From the IMG/VR virus record IMGVR_UViG_3300011115_000810, positions 1 to 29,685 of that record: a stretch of DNA of 29,685 bases, one strand, 5' to 3'. The translations under genes were made by a program, and so were the position numbers. This document shows, in pieces, positions 1 to 5,719 of the stretch. The notes below the pieces were generated by a model. It was not told the DNA's origin. It was given only the letters and a program-made list of their open reading frames with translations, and made no database searches. This DNA comes from a virus. Numbering within the stretch: position 1 is the first letter of the stretch; every line of letters starts with the position of its first letter.

Positions 1-1
1 C

Positions 2-202
2 CCAAAACCGCAAGAACTTATGCGCTGGCTCATTCTCGGCGCAACGGAAATCGGCGGGATGGTGCTTGACCCTTTTATGGGCAGCGGCACGACGCTGAGA
101 GCAGCGAAGGACTTGAACCGCAAAGCTATCGGCATCGAGATTGAGGAGAAGTATTGCGAGATTGCCGCCCAACGCTTGTCCCAAGAGGTGTTGGCACTAT
201 GA
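2..202 (+). CDS. DNA methyltransferase, C-terminal part (5' end outside window)
   Basis: This is the end of a site-specific DNA methyltransferase (N6-adenine or N4-cytosine class). The frame is open to the left edge and reads KPQELMRW, the usual KP.EL motif, followed by [11 protein letters not shown], the SAM-binding motif I (about residues 22-32 of the visible part), then the [12 protein letters not shown] segment typical of the family C-terminus. The motif order, with motif I near the C-terminus, indicates a beta-class enzyme (CcrM-like or N4-C). The target-recognition part and the catalytic DPPY/SPPY lie outside the window. In a phage it would modify phage DNA to resist host restriction, complementing ArdA at the other edge. 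The family is certain; the target base is unknown. Confidence 0.9.
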   Translation, partial: PKPQELMRWLILGATEIGGMVLDPFMGSGTTLRAAKDLNRKAIGIEIEEKYCEIAAQRLSQEVLAL

Positions 203-236
203 AGCATGACTACTCGATCCGACTGGTCACTACGAA

Positions 237-605
237 ATGAAATCCATTGTCCTACACCTACCCGAACCACCGTCGGCAAACGTCTACTGGCGGCACAACC
301 GAGGCCGGACGCATCTCTCGGCAGAGGCCAAACGGTATCGGGTGGTAGTAAGTGCGGCCTACTGTGCGCAGCAAGGCACCAAGACCATTGCGTTTCCTGA
401 AGGGCCCGTGGCCCTGGTCTTTGACTGGAAACGTTCTCGCAAATCAGGTGACCTGGATAACCGCTTCAAGCAGGCGCTCGATGCACTGCGTGGAGTGGCC
501 TACACTGATGACAATCAGATTGTGGAAATCCACGCCTATCGCTCAGACGTTGAACCAAAGGGCACTCTCACGCTTACTCTTTCCAACGGGACACTCACCT
601 CGTGA
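237..605 (+). CDS. rusA: RusA-family Holliday junction resolvase
   Basis: This 122-residue endodeoxyribonuclease of the RusA family resolves four-way recombination and replication junctions, probably debranching phage DNA before packaging. The N-terminus (SIVLHLPEPPSANVYWRHN) matches the family start. The three conserved catalytic aspartates are visible at D72 and D74 (GDLDN) and D91 (YTDDNQI), close to the D70/D72/D91 numbering of Escherichia coli RusA, and the basic KRSRK stretch precedes them. The length is normal for the family. It starts 34 bases after the methyltransferase, and its stop overlaps the next start as GTGA. The ribosome binding site is weak. Confidence 0.93.
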   Translation: MKSIVLHLPEPPSANVYWRHNRGRTHLSAEAKRYRVVVSAAYCAQQGTKTIAFPEGPVALVFDWKRSRKSGDLDNRFKQALDALRGVAYTDDNQIVEIHAYRSDVEPKGTLTLTLSNGTLTS

Positions 606-763
606 GATTCATTTTAGACAACACTCGTGAGATCGTCGGCGTTACGACGGTCGCCAGTTCAGCCGGCTACACGATTACCAGCCATGAGTTTCTCGAGCAT
701 CGGGCAAAAGTACTTGTTGCTCGTGTGCTGCACACCGCCAACATTGAGGATGCCATTCCGTGA
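602..763 (+). CDS. Small hypothetical protein
   Basis: This 53-residue reading frame starts with GTG inside the rusA stop codon (GTGA) and ends in another GTGA overlap with the next gene, which argues strongly for a real, translationally coupled gene. The protein begins MRFILDNTREIVGVTTV, followed by a short polar and hydrophobic stretch (EFLEHRAKVLVARVL) that could form one helix. No domain is recognised. It fills exactly the space between rusA and the downstream helix-turn-helix gene. Confidence 0.65.
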   Translation: MRFILDNTREIVGVTTVASSAGYTITSHEFLEHRAKVLVARVLHTANIEDAIP

Positions 764-1206
764 GACGGACACCCGAACGCGACGCAAAAATCATTGCCTA
801 CTACGCCGCGCACAGCATGAAGGAGTGCGCCATAAAGTACGCCACACCCGTCAGCACCGTTCACGACATTCTGACGCAATCGGGGACGCTCATCCGGCCA
901 CAAGGCACCAGGCTTGGGGAGCTTGGGGATGCCCGTCGCGCTATCCGACTCAAAGACTTACTGGAGCCACTACCAACCGCCAAACCATCGGTACTACGAA
1001 AGCCCCAGGAAACACCAATGACAGTGCACTTCCGTACCGCAACGGAGATGGCTCACGCGGCAAACCTTAGGGCCGCTGGCAATGGGGGCAGGAAGTACAC
1101 CAGCGCAGCCAACCAATCAGCCCGAACGGTACCAACAGGACAACACGCGAACCGCCACGGTGGCGGTGCATCTGGGCGCTCGGGACGAATGGCAGCGAGG
1201 GACTAA
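760..1206 (+). CDS. Helix-turn-helix DNA-binding protein
   Basis: This 148-residue protein has a GTG start coupled to the preceding gene. Residues 5-45 (ERDAKIIAYYAAH, then KECAIKYATPVSTVHDILTQ) have the spacing of a resolvase/sigma-like helix-turn-helix: a first helix, a turn, then a recognition helix around PVSTVHDIL. The remaining C-terminal part is Ala/Gly/Arg-rich and probably disordered. It is likely a small phage regulator or transposase-like HTH protein at the end of the early module. The target is unknown. The next small gene begins immediately after its TAA stop. Confidence 0.65.
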   Translation: MRRTPERDAKIIAYYAAHSMKECAIKYATPVSTVHDILTQSGTLIRPQGTRLGELGDARRAIRLKDLLEPLPTAKPSVLRKPQETPMTVHFRTATEMAHAANLRAAGNGGRKYTSAANQSARTVPTGQHANRHGGGASGRSGRMAARD

Positions 1207-1308
1207 GTGAGCCAGGGGAAAGGAAGCAGCCGCCGCCCAACGACGGTTCCGAAGTCCGTAGTGGACGCCAACTATGACCGTATCTTTCCACCCAAGAAGG
1301 CCACATGA
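1207..1308 (+). CDS. Very small phage protein (33 aa)
   Basis: The GTG start directly abuts the previous stop, and the TGA overlaps the next ATG (ATGA). The peptide is basic at the start (KGSSRRPTT) and ends DANYDRIFPPKKAT. A C-terminal NYD.IF followed by lysines recurs in many tiny uncharacterised phage proteins, as I recall the pattern. The function is unknown. Confidence rests on the exact abutment at both ends. Confidence 0.55.
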   Translation: MSQGKGSSRRPTTVPKSVVDANYDRIFPPKKAT

Positions 1309-1706
1309 GCCACTGCCCCTGCCCAACTGGTGACCCCGGCCCCTGCTGCCACTGCGGGAGCAGTGACTGGACGATAGTCACCAAGCACTTCCCGCATCCG
1401 CTGATTGTGTACAAGGGAATCGCGGCAGGCGATTTTGTTGTGCGGTACGATGCCTACCATGCTCACTGCGAGTATGAGGCAAACGAGCAAGGCAAGTTTC
1501 GACGCACTGGCGGGGGACGAATCGTCCCGCAAGACAAAAACACCGTGCGTAATCGTGTAGCCAAGACTGATGAGCGGAGAGCCAAAGTCACAAAGCGACT
1601 GCAGCTGACGCCACGGAAAGTCCCTAGGGCACGGCCACCCAAGCCAGCGCCGCCACTGCGCCAACAAGCACCCATCGTCCCGCCGACAGAACCCGCAGAA
1701 GAATAG
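1305..1706 (+). CDS. Cys/His-rich hypothetical protein
   Basis: This is a 133-residue protein. The first 20 residues hold five cysteines (CPCPTGDPGPCCHCG), followed by H28/H31 and a later HAHCEYE, so an N-terminal zinc-binding fold is plausible. The C-terminal 40 residues are Pro/Lys/Arg-rich (PRKVPRARPPKPAPP) and likely disordered or nucleic-acid binding. It is the last rightward gene before the leftward block, and its last 83 bases overlap the 3' end of the convergent minus-strand gene. The product is not recognised. Confidence 0.7.
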   Translation: MSHCPCPTGDPGPCCHCGSSDWTIVTKHFPHPLIVYKGIAAGDFVVRYDAYHAHCEYEANEQGKFRRTGGGRIVPQDKNTVRNRVAKTDERRAKVTKRLQLTPRKVPRARPPKPAPPLRQQAPIVPPTEPAEE

Positions 1707-2217
1707 GGGGATTTGCACGACGCTCGAGTGCAACCAACGCGGCTGCCTGAGTACGGATCATTGCATCCCTTGCCACCAACGCCGAGTCAGCCAAACCTAT
1801 AGTTCGCTGCAAGGCCGATACGGTCAGCTCGAGTGACTGAATGGCTGAGTCTGACGCCATTCGCTCAGCCTTCACGGTACTAAGCAGCGACTGAAGAACA
1901 GGCCGGAGGGTGTCGGGAAGGGCAGCAAAGATCGAGTCTACCCGCACCACTACAGAGTCTGTCCGTCCCATAGCCCGAACCCGACGCCCCGTAAACACGG
2001 GGACAAGACGGGCTAGGGAATCCGCACGTTGTACCGCATGATGAAAGTCCGCCACCACAGAATCGGCATGAGCCTTTGTGATCGCGATCTGCGATCTTAG
2101 GACCTGCTCGCGTTCCATGTCACGCCCTGCGTGACGCTGCTCCCGTCCATATAGGAACAAGGCAACCACAAGCGCCAGTACCCACCAGAAGATTTGCTTC
2201 GGGATTTCGCGCATCAT
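1624..2217 (-). CDS. Membrane protein with TM-coil-TM layout, spanin-like candidate
   Basis: This 197-residue protein is the last gene of the leftward block. A transmembrane segment (IFWWVLALVVALFLYG) lies at about residues 8-23. It is followed by a charged, heptad-like region of about 145 residues with repeated ADS/DSV/DSL units, then a second hydrophobic segment near the C-terminus (WVLVGAVAALAWVAV). I prefer the ATG at 2217, which has GGTGGA just upstream and overlaps a preceding small frame as ATGA. A longer in-frame start at 2274 exists. An inner-membrane spanin (Rz-like) role is inferred from the coiled coil and late position. No lipobox is seen, and the second TM is atypical for Rz. 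Confidence 0.6.
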   Translation of the reverse strand: MMREIPKQIFWWVLALVVALFLYGREQRHAGRDMEREQVLRSQIAITKAHADSVVADFHHAVQRADSLARLVPVFTGRRVRAMGRTDSVVVRVDSIFAALPDTLRPVLQSLLSTVKAERMASDSAIQSLELTVSALQRTIGLADSALVARDAMIRTQAAALVALERRANPPILLRVLSAGRWVLVGAVAALAWVAVP

Positions 2218-2303
2218 GCGTCCACCGCGACCCATGCCCGGTAGCACCACAATACCCACGGAAGGTACGACCATACCCGCGCACGGGCTGTCATCTTAGG
2301 CAT
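2214..2303 (-). CDS. Possible tiny hydrophobic peptide
   Basis: A 29-residue frame (or 26 from the ATG at 2294) bridges the metalloprotease gene and the membrane gene. It overlaps the upstream TAA at its start and ends in an ATGA overlap with the downstream start. The core WSYLPWVLWCYRAWVAV is strongly hydrophobic and Trp-rich. It could be a real micro-protein next to lysis functions, or only a coupling leader that carries ribosomes to the next gene. Evidence is limited to overlap and hydrophobicity. Confidence 0.3.
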   Translation of the reverse strand: MPKMTARARVWSYLPWVLWCYRAWVAVDA

Positions 2304-2625
2304 CCATAATCCCAAGCTGCCCGCGAAACTCTTGCATCCGAGCCGTGGCGAGCGCATCGCAGAGAGTTTCCACTCCGGCCGGATCGAACAGGTTCTCGAT
2401 TCCTGCGTCCCCCAACGCCGCATGAGTCAGTTCGTGGAACAGCACTCGCCACTGATGCTCCAGCTTGGCGGTTTTGTCAATACGGATCGTGCGCTTGGCC
2501 TCATCCCACTCGCCCCAGCACTCCGTCCCGTCCGTGTGCTTCACCTTCTTCACGCAGCGGACCCTGATTGTCCCACCCGTCCCCCGTACCAGGGTCGGAA
2601 TAGGAGGCCACCAATCCGCGTTCAT
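2296..2625 (-). CDS. Small HExxH zinc metalloprotease-like protein
   Basis: This 109-residue protein carries the zinc-binding and catalytic motif HELTH at residues 64-68 within VLFHELTHAALGDAG. A preceding beta-like region (TIRVRCVKKVKH, then EAKRTIRID) matches small IrrE/SprT-like phage metallopeptidases. A glutamate further on (ETLCDAL) could be the third ligand. The usual role of such phage proteins is unknown; antirepressor cleavage or structural maturation are only possibilities. It starts one base after the upstream TAG, with a GCAGGG ribosome binding site. Confidence 0.75.
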   Translation of the reverse strand: MNADWWPPIPTLVRGTGGTIRVRCVKKVKHTDGTECWGEWDEAKRTIRIDKTAKLEHQWRVLFHELTHAALGDAGIENLFDPAGVETLCDALATARMQEFRGQLGIMDA

Positions 2626-2626
2626 A

Positions 2627-2812
2627 CTAGAACCCTGCGATAAACACTATGAGACGCAGGCCGACGCCAATAGCAACACAAGCAGCTAAGACCGTACCAA
2701 GAATAACTCCCACGGCTCGTGCGTAATCTAGAAAAGTAGCTCGTGCTCGCGGGGTAGGGGGCTGCAGGTTCATTGGGGGAATCTCGATCTTTGGACGGCG
2801 TGGCATAGCCAT
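2627..2812 (-). CDS. Small single-pass membrane protein
   Basis: This 61-residue protein has a polar, Pro-rich N-terminus (PKIEIPPMNLQPPTPRARA) and one hydrophobic C-terminal helix (VGVILGTVLAACVAIGVGLRL). Three in-frame ATGs are clustered. The one at 2812 is best spaced (7 bases) from the AGGAG ribosome binding site, whereas the one at 2818 is only one base away. A proline-rich arm with a C-terminal anchor could suit a small lysis or outer-layer membrane protein, but no family is recognised. Confidence 0.65.
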   Translation of the reverse strand: MAMPRRPKIEIPPMNLQPPTPRARATFLDYARAVGVILGTVLAACVAIGVGLRLIVFIAGF

Positions 2813-2825
2813 GGTCATACTCCTG

Positions 2826-3116
2826 TTAGTTGCAGTTCCATTTCCGCAAAGATAACGCCTTGCGCGTGGGCTTTCCCTTCTCATCCTTCATCGGGCCGGG
2901 CATTCCCGACATCCGTGCACAGAAGGACTTCCGACGCTTTGCTGCCTTGCTATCCGGGTCCAACTTACTTGGCTTTGTCGTGACCGCCATACTCAACTTT
3001 GAGCCAGGGTTCTCGCGACGATAGGACGCAACGCCCTTCTGGTTCAATCCGCCTTCTGGGTTCTTCCCTTCCTTCCGCTTCCACGCACCCGGTCGCTTCC
3101 CGCTAGTCGTTGCCAT
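2826..3116 (-). CDS. DUF6321-like phage protein
   Basis: This 96-residue, very basic protein has the signature of a widespread small phage/virus family: KNPEGGLNQKG at the N-terminus, KRRKSFCARMSGMPG in the middle, and the ending LSLRKWNCN. I recognise the SFCARM..G and LRKWNC motifs as the DUF6321 pattern. No function is established. The basic charge and single conserved cysteines suggest nucleic-acid association. Its start lies inside the end of the upstream zinc-motif gene (14-base overlap). Confidence 0.75.
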   Translation of the reverse strand: MATTSGKRPGAWKRKEGKNPEGGLNQKGVASYRRENPGSKLSMAVTTKPSKLDPDSKAAKRRKSFCARMSGMPGPMKDEKGKPTRKALSLRKWNCN

Positions 3117-3324
3117 CGCTCTGCCCGTTCAGGTGAGGGAGTCGGATGTCTGCATTCCGGATATCGGGCTGCGGGTCGTGCGTGTCGTTTGGGGTCTCCA
3201 TCAGATAGCAATGCCCCATGCAGCTGCCGCAGACGCAGACCCTGCCATCGTCATCTACTCGCTCCCCAGTGGCGTTACAGTGTGGACACGCCACCCGAAG
3301 CGTCCCATCATTCGTCATCGTCAT
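3103..3324 (-). CDS. Small zinc-ribbon-like protein
   Basis: This 73-residue protein has two knuckles, CPHC (residues 13-16) and C.CGSC (about 30-35), with another Cys further on. The pattern resembles a DnaJ-type or rubredoxin-like zinc ribbon. The C-terminal half is polar and acidic. The start ATG overlaps the end of the upstream acidic gene by 17 bases, with AGGA about six bases upstream. The function is unknown; such ribbons are common in accessory phage genes. Confidence 0.65.
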   Translation of the reverse strand: MTMTNDGTLRVACPHCNATGERVDDDGRVCVCGSCMGHCYLMETPNDTHDPQPDIRNADIRLPHLNGQSDGND

Positions 3325-3502
3325 CTTGGTCCTGACTCACAAAGATAGCCTCTAATCGTTCCCGAATAAACCCCACCGTTATTTGGGCAGCTTCGCCCTG
3401 AAGAGCGTCATGCATTAAGCAGTCATCCAGTACCTGATCGACATCGGCCCCAATCTCCTGCCGCACCAGTTCGATCATGTCGTCCAGCTCATCCCGTCTC
3501 AT
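3308..3502 (-). CDS. Small acidic hypothetical protein
   Basis: This 64-residue, strongly acidic protein (MRRDELDDMIELVRQEIGAD, ending DQDDDDE) is predicted to be mostly helical. The start is an ATGA overlap with the upstream HTH gene, preceded by AAGGGAAA. No family is recognised. Its strict coupling to the winged-helix gene suggests a shared function, for example a partner or modulator, but this is inference. Confidence 0.6.
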   Translation of the reverse strand: MRRDELDDMIELVRQEIGADVDQVLDDCLMHDALQGEAAQITVGFIRERLEAIFVSQDQDDDDE

Positions 3503-3756
3503 TTTCCCTTGGTCCCCTTAGTCACACGATAGGCCGGAACCACTGTTCGGCGGCCATCTAGCCCCTCGCGTGGTACCCGTCGACACTCCAGCCGCCCCGC
3601 CTGTTTGAACAACCGAAGGTGGTGGGCAATAGCATTCCGGCACATCCCCGAGGCGTCCCGCATTTCGGTGATCGTCGTGAACCCACCCGGGTCCTTGATT
3701 GATCGCTGCGCTTTACGGATAGCCTCGAGCAGTTCGTTCGTGGTAATACTCACCAT
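3499..3756 (-). CDS. Winged helix-turn-helix protein
   Basis: This is an 85-residue DNA-binding protein. TITEMRDASGMCRNAIAHHL at residues 27-46 fits helix-turn-helix geometry, with the recognition helix around RNAIAHHL. It is followed by LFKQAGRLECRRVP and RTVVPAYRV, the wing of an ArsR/MarR-like fold. The start has GGAGG eight bases upstream and follows the phosphatase stop closely. It could be a phage late regulator or an anti-host transcription factor; the operator is unknown. Confidence 0.7.
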   Translation of the reverse strand: MVSITTNELLEAIRKAQRSIKDPGGFTTITEMRDASGMCRNAIAHHLRLFKQAGRLECRRVPREGLDGRRTVVPAYRVTKGTKGK

Positions 3757-3757
3757 G

Positions 3758-4624
3758 TTAGGGCCTCCAGCCAGGGGAAGGTTTGGGTTTCAGGAAGAAT
3801 GGCTCGACCTCAAACTTGCCGTCACGAACCACAATTGTTAGCGCCCCAATGTCCGCTAGAGTATTGGGTGCAATCTTGTGGACATACGCGGTGGCAAGCT
3901 GCCACGCCCCAGTCTGGATAAGCCGAGTTGGGTACGCGTTATAGGTATCTGCATATCTATGCATATGCGACCGCACGGCAAGGTCTGGGTGCTGCTCGCC
4001 CCGCATATGGGCCTCACTCCAGATCTCAAAGGCCGATGAGTTGACCACGGTCATCTTTGTCCACGGCCTTGTGCCAATCTTGCCATGATGGGCAAAGTCC
4101 ATCTTTACCCCATGGATAGTCGGGACCCACTTCCACCAGCTAGCTGTTCCTGAGTCCAGGTCAGTAATGACAGGCCGTCCATCTTTCTTGAGGCCTGTGG
4201 CAACCCGTTCCTCAAAGGCAGCGGACTGCCCAACGTGTGCCTCAGTGCCCCGAATAAAGGCGAGCGCCGTCGGCTCTAATGCCAAGGGCGCTCGGAGGAC
4301 TTCGTTGAGAACAGCGGCTTGTGCGGTCGGATTCCCTGAGAGGATCTGTGTCGTGTTGTGATGGTTCCCATCAACTGCGTCCCCATTACACACGACCAGC
4401 AAATCCGCCTTGAGCTTATCTCGTCGCTTCTCGACGGACTCCCAGTACTGATGCCACCCATCCCATAGCCACCGCTGGGCTTTACTGTGGGTGTAATGGC
4501 CCCCATCATCAAGGGAAACCTGTGGCGGACAGAGCGCCGTAGTTCCGCCGCAGTGCAAATCGGACACGACCGAGATGACTAACGTATCGGAACCAAACCG
4601 TATTGGAGCAGAACGTTTAGGCAT
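3758..4624 (-). CDS. Calcineurin-like metallophosphoesterase
   Basis: This is a 288-residue metallophosphatase with all core metal-binding motifs in order: SDLH at 21-24, GDAVDGNHH at about 80-88 (GD...GNH), GTEAH at 125-129, AHHG at 177-180 and RSHMHRY at 217-223 (the final H.H). The fold hydrolyses phosphodiester bonds of nucleic acids, nucleotides or phosphoproteins; the substrate here is unknown. It lies between the endolysin and a small regulatory gene cluster. The ATG at 4624 begins 38 bases after the endolysin stop, with no clear ribosome binding site. Confidence 0.85.
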   Translation of the reverse strand: MPKRSAPIRFGSDTLVISVVSDLHCGGTTALCPPQVSLDDGGHYTHSKAQRWLWDGWHQYWESVEKRRDKLKADLLVVCNGDAVDGNHHNTTQILSGNPTAQAAVLNEVLRAPLALEPTALAFIRGTEAHVGQSAAFEERVATGLKKDGRPVITDLDSGTASWWKWVPTIHGVKMDFAHHGKIGTRPWTKMTVVNSSAFEIWSEAHMRGEQHPDLAVRSHMHRYADTYNAYPTRLIQTGAWQLATAYVHKIAPNTLADIGALTIVVRDGKFEVEPFFLKPKPSPGWRP

Positions 4625-4662
4625 GGCACAAGGATAGTGATGAACTGCTAGAGCGCAAGGGG

Positions 4663-5115
4663 TTACTTCGCCCTCAGGACTTTGATGTGATCGCTGATGA
4701 GGCGTGATTTTTTTACGACTCCGTACCCCTCACGCTGGTCGCCAGTCGCGCCGTCCGGTATTCCATTCCCCTCAATAACGTCTAGACGTTTTGGCGTCTT
4801 ACCTACCACAATCCCAATGTGCGCGTACCGCTCGAGCTTCGGGAAGTAGAACACAATCAGGTCACCCAGCGTGGCCTTCTCTGCTGGCAGCAGCTGCCCA
4901 GCATCTACCATGTCTTGGACTCGCGCCGAGCGTCGGTAGTTGCGCGTATCCCCTGACTCCTTGAGACAGCCGTGGACAAACGCCGCACACCAAGCACTTC
5001 CAAGCGGGGAGCCAATCGCGGTCAGCCAGCGGTCTATTTCGGGACCACGGTTGCTGCCCTTCGGCTCCTCTCGGACATATAAGTACTTGTATGCTGCCTC
5101 AACTAGCTTCGGCAT
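4663..5115 (-). CDS. Endolysin, NlpC/P60-CHAP type (TIGR02594-like)
   Basis: This is a 150-residue peptidoglycan hydrolase. The catalytic cysteine is C43 in SAWCAAFVHGCL, the histidine is H99 in YAHIGIVVG and a polar third residue is N117 in EGNG; DLIVFY before the histidine is the usual beta strand. This matches small CHAP/NlpC-P60 phage endolysins cleaving peptide or amide bonds. I chose the ATG at 5115; the frame extends to a TTG at 5148, but the ATG has GGAG upstream. No signal peptide is seen, so a holin is needed for export. It overlaps the upstream membrane gene by 17 bases. Confidence 0.85.
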   Translation of the reverse strand: MPKLVEAAYKYLYVREEPKGSNRGPEIDRWLTAIGSPLGSAWCAAFVHGCLKESGDTRNYRRSARVQDMVDAGQLLPAEKATLGDLIVFYFPKLERYAHIGIVVGKTPKRLDVIEGNGIPDGATGDQREGYGVVKKSRLISDHIKVLRAK

Positions 5116-5422
5116 CCCAATGGGCTCCGTCAGCCCGACGCTGGGCAATCTCGATCTGCGTCTTGTTCGTAATGTCCATCGAGGCGGACCGGAGACCGAC
5201 CCGTTGCAGGAAAGCCAGCAGGACCTTCTTGCCGTAGGCGGTGCAGATACCCAGCGTCAGCACCCAGAAGTCCACCCACGATAGGCCCTCTTCGTGCCAC
5301 AAGACCTCGTGCGCCACAAACACAAAGCAGCTAATCGCCAGCAGTCGGGTCAGGGATAGGCCGCGGAGTCGGTCGTCGAGCGGGGCAACAAACCAGCACA
5401 GGATACTCAGGAACACCTTCAC
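5099..5422 (-). CDS. Small membrane protein, holin candidate
   Basis: This 107-residue protein has two convincing hydrophobic helices (LLAISCFVFVAHEVLW and FWVLTLGICTAYGKKVLLAF) after a weaker N-terminal one (FLSILCWFVAPL), and a polar C-terminal tail. The size, the helix number and the immediate overlap with the endolysin gene suggest a holin. The start is GTG at 5422, overlapping the preceding stop as GTGA. No specific holin family is recognised, and the neighbouring 92-residue protein is an alternative candidate. Confidence 0.6.
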   Translation of the reverse strand: MKVFLSILCWFVAPLDDRLRGLSLTRLLAISCFVFVAHEVLWHEEGLSWVDFWVLTLGICTAYGKKVLLAFLQRVGLRSASMDITNKTQIEIAQRRADGAHWDAEAS

Positions 5423-5697
5423 GGTTCCAGCTTCCCCTCGATGCGAGCAACCTTTTCGCTAGTCATGCGTAACAAATCATGGACGCGAGCAACATCATAC
5501 TGCAGGCCAACCATTTCTTTTTCTAGAGATCCAACGTGCGCCTTCAGCATCCCATAGCTGACCGCAGCGGCAACCATCATTGAAAGCACGGGAATAACAG
5601 CACTAGGAATCGAAAGGCCTATCGGCCCTTGTGCCACCACAGAGGCTCCGCCAGTGAGCGCACCAACTTGAAGAGAGAACAGGATACTCGGGGTCAT
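5419..5697 (-). CDS. Small membrane protein with C-terminal coiled coil
   Basis: This 92-residue protein has a Gly/Ser-rich N-terminus and a transmembrane segment at about residues 30-50 (AVIPVLSMMVAAAVSYGM). It ends in a heptad-like helix (SLEKEMVGLQYDVARVHDLL, then KVARIEGKL). The arrangement recalls small lysis-associated membrane proteins (holin or spanin components). I chose the ATG at 5697, 22 bases after the previous stop. The open frame continues far upstream inside another gene, but that part shows no protein-like features. Confidence 0.6.
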   Translation of the reverse strand: MTPSILFSLQVGALTGGASVVAQGPIGLSIPSAVIPVLSMMVAAAVSYGMLKAHVGSLEKEMVGLQYDVARVHDLLRMTSEKVARIEGKLEP

Positions 5698-5719
5698 TGA
5701 ATCAAAGGAAAATGAGAGA

